Source: JAXGPF01 sp964650945 (GTDB taxonomy: Bacteria; Verrucomicrobiota; Kiritimatiellia; JAAZAB01). Taken from it: DNA of 16,668 nucleotides. Position numbers and translations under genes: made by a program. Positions 15,297 to 16,668 of this stretch are shown in pieces. Numbering within the stretch: position 1 is the first letter of the stretch; each line of letters begins with the position of its first letter. The stretch spans positions 1-16,668 of the forward strand of contig CAZYXU010000075.1 of the NCBI GenBank assembly GCA_964650945.1, given 5' to 3'. Under the pieces are notes generated by a model. That model was not told where the DNA came from. It saw only the letters and a program-made list of their open reading frames with translations, and searched no databases.

Positions 15297-16668
15297 TCAC
15301 GGTTCATATTCGCTAAGCTCAGACCCTTTTTCAAACTGGATGGCATCCACCCAGACGGTGGCCGGATCCTGCCCGCCCTGCACCACCACCGCCAGCGAAT
15401 GCCAGTCCGGCAGACCCGGCGGCAGCACCCCTTTTTCCCAATACCGTTCCCACTTGGTGGTCAGGGTAAACTCTTTGGCGCCGAATGTCTCCTTGGGCAC
15501 GAGCCAGCCGAATCCGCGGAAACGCGCCTTGACGCCGTCGCGGTCGGCGCGCATCCAGGCCGACAGTACGTATTCCGTCGGTTCCTTGACTTTCGGCGAG
15601 CAGGCGCCGTAAATCATGATCGGGGCGCCGCGCATCCACCAGCAGTTTTTGCCTTCGTAGGGATTCCGCGTGTCAATGCCGCGGTTGGAATTTTCCGTCC
15701 TGACACCCAGCCGCGGACCGCCGGGCAGCAGGTAATAGTCCGGCCAGTCGGGCAGCGACACCTCCTCGAACCCGGGGTTGCGCATGATGTTCCTTTTGCC
15801 CGAACGGCCGCTGTCCGGCATGGCCGGAGCGGCATATACCGGGTCGGCCTGGTCCGGATGGGACTTCATCTCCACGGTGATCGTCACCGGTAAATTGGTC
15901 AGCGCCGGCGCGTCAATCAAATAGGCGCGGGTATCCATGCATTCCAGCCGGTCTTGAAAGGCGCCATGGTTGACTTTATATATTTCCGGCCCGAACAGGC
16001 GTTTAACTTCGCCGGCCTGCCCCGGCAAATCAAGACGGAAGACGACATCCACGGGATGGTACGCGCTGTTGGCAGCCAACAGGACATAGCCGCCCGCGGG
16101 ATTATGCCGGAGCGCCACTTGCACATCCGGGAATTTGTCGTTTTGGGGATCAAACCCGCCGGGCGTATATGTAATCGTTTGCGGAATCTCCGGGGTTACG
16201 GCAATGGGACCGATCGCCTGCATTTCCCGGGCCAGGGCCTTGTGGGTATCCTCGGTGACCTGTTCGATAAACGGCCAACGGAAATAAATGATCGCCTTGG
16301 CGCCGTGGATCACGGCCAGGTAAGTCTGGCAGAATTGTTCCTTGGGCATGATGGCCCGCTTGCGGACGCCGCTCCAGTATTCGGCCATGGGGATCACCGA
16401 CACCACCTGCCGGCGTTCAGCCGCGCGTTTGTTCAGCAGCCAGGTATATTTTGAAACCTTGTTCACGCTGCCGTGCAGTCCCTCGTTGCCGGGCGTCCAG
16501 TAGATATCCGCTCCAAGACAATCCGTCCAGTCAACATACTCGTCCCCCGCCGGGATGCCGGAAGAATAAATTACAAACGCCGGATGCCGGCCGTCATGGG
16601 CATGCACCAGATTGTAAAGCGGCCGGCCAAACACCCAGCTTAATTTGATCGGCTCATCGAACAAATCA
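15297..16668 (-). CDS. Large glycosidase-like protein (paralogue C), N-terminal part beyond the window
   Basis: The frame is open to the right edge, giving 456 residues of the C-terminal part. The first in-frame residues read DLFDEP; the TTG nearby is an internal Leu, not a start. From here on it matches paralogues A and B: YSSGIP, GADIYW, AEYWSG, KR, EQFCQTYLAVIHGAKAIIYF, IGPIAVTPEIPQT and FPDVQVALR. A beta-domain ends at RAYLIDA, and a CBM4/9-like module begins NPGFEEVSLPDWPDYY and ends VWVDAIQFEKG...YEP. The Glu-Glu spacing between the DEP and EYWSG motifs is 91, versus 96 in A and B. Its missing upstream part is expected to hold a signal peptide and CBM9-like domain (inference from the paralogues). 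It is closer to B than to A by shared motifs. Confidence 0.85.
   Translation of the reverse strand, partial: DLFDEPIKLSWVFGRPLYNLVHAHDGRHPAFVIYSSGIPAGDEYVDWTDCLGADIYWTPGNEGLHGSVNKVSKYTWLLNKRAAERRQVVSVIPMAEYWSGVRKRAIMPKEQFCQTYLAVIHGAKAIIYFRWPFIEQVTEDTHKALAREMQAIGPIAVTPEIPQTITYTPGGFDPQNDKFPDVQVALRHNPAGGYVLLAANSAYHPVDVVFRLDLPGQAGEVKRLFGPEIYKVNHGAFQDRLECMDTRAYLIDAPALTNLPVTITVEMKSHPDQADPVYAAPAMPDSGRSGKRNIMRNPGFEEVSLPDWPDYYLLPGGPRLGVRTENSNRGIDTRNPYEGKNCWWMRGAPIMIYGACSPKVKEPTEYVLSAWMRADRDGVKARFRGFGWLVPKETFGAKEFTLTTKWERYWEKGVLPPGLPDWHSLAVVVQGGQDPATVWVDAIQFEKGSELSEYEP

Noticed and set aside
16659..16668. A TTG at 16662-16664 as start of the rightmost gene
   Set aside because: The frame stays open to the edge, the residues just after it (FDEP) are in the middle of a conserved domain, and paralogues A and B have about 580-610 residues before this point.

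Overview
The window is a carbohydrate-active gene cluster from a GC-rich bacterium. It is probably a metagenome-assembled member of the PVC superphylum (Verrucomicrobiota, Kiritimatiellota or Lentisphaerota). That placement is an inference from the combination of very large secreted CBM9-type proteins, an SGNH sialate-O-acetylesterase-type protein, GH95, beta-helix proteins and palindromic intergenic repeats; there is no rRNA or marker gene to prove it. Two runs of N (1584-1683 and 15081-15090) show a gapped draft assembly.

Every convincing gene lies on the minus strand, so transcription runs from right to left. In that order the genes are: a 5'-truncated large glycosidase-like protein (paralogue C, 15297-16668); a secreted or lipid-anchored beta-helix-like protein with a C-terminal Ig-like domain (13567-14934); a full-length large glycosidase-like protein (paralogue B, 10316-13474); a cytoplasmic GH1 beta-glucosidase (8743-10116); an AraC-family regulator (7673-8569); a secreted beta-helix protein (6228-7508); a second full-length large glycosidase-like protein (paralogue A, 2946-6158); a secreted SGNH acetylesterase cut by a gap (1684-2857); and a GH95-type glycosidase running off the left edge (1-1342). 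The GH95 gene has no stop inside the window and is easily missed.

The most interesting content is the trio of paralogues A, B and C. A and B carry a signal peptide, a CBM9-like N-terminal domain, beta-rich linker domains, a TIM-barrel-like core, a beta-domain and a C-terminal CBM4/9-like module. C retains only the part from the barrel's DEP motif onward. All three share a DEP motif, a G-x-D-x-YW motif and an E-x-WSG-x-x-KR motif. The spacing between the two conserved Glu residues is exactly 96 in A and B and 91 in C. This looks like an enzyme family with a clan GH-A-type or GH123-type active site that I cannot assign to a named CAZy family by eye.

Functionally the locus reads as a polysaccharide-degradation set. 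Secreted multi-domain enzymes and beta-helix proteins would attack a complex, probably acetylated and possibly fucose- or galactose-containing glycan. The esterase would deacetylate it, GH1 and GH95 would finish oligosaccharides in the cytoplasm, and the AraC regulator would sense a sugar. No SusC/SusD pair, transporter, sulfatase or sugar catabolic enzyme is present in the window.

Intergenic DNA is rich in repeats. There is a 13-bp motif (TGGCAGAACCATT and its complement) clustered upstream of the GH1 and 13567-14934 genes and downstream of paralogue C. There is a GGTAGGG-ended hairpin element at 8635-8706, with relatives at 15247-15276 and, strikingly, inside the GH95 reading frame. There is a perfect 11-bp-stem palindrome at 13527-13554.
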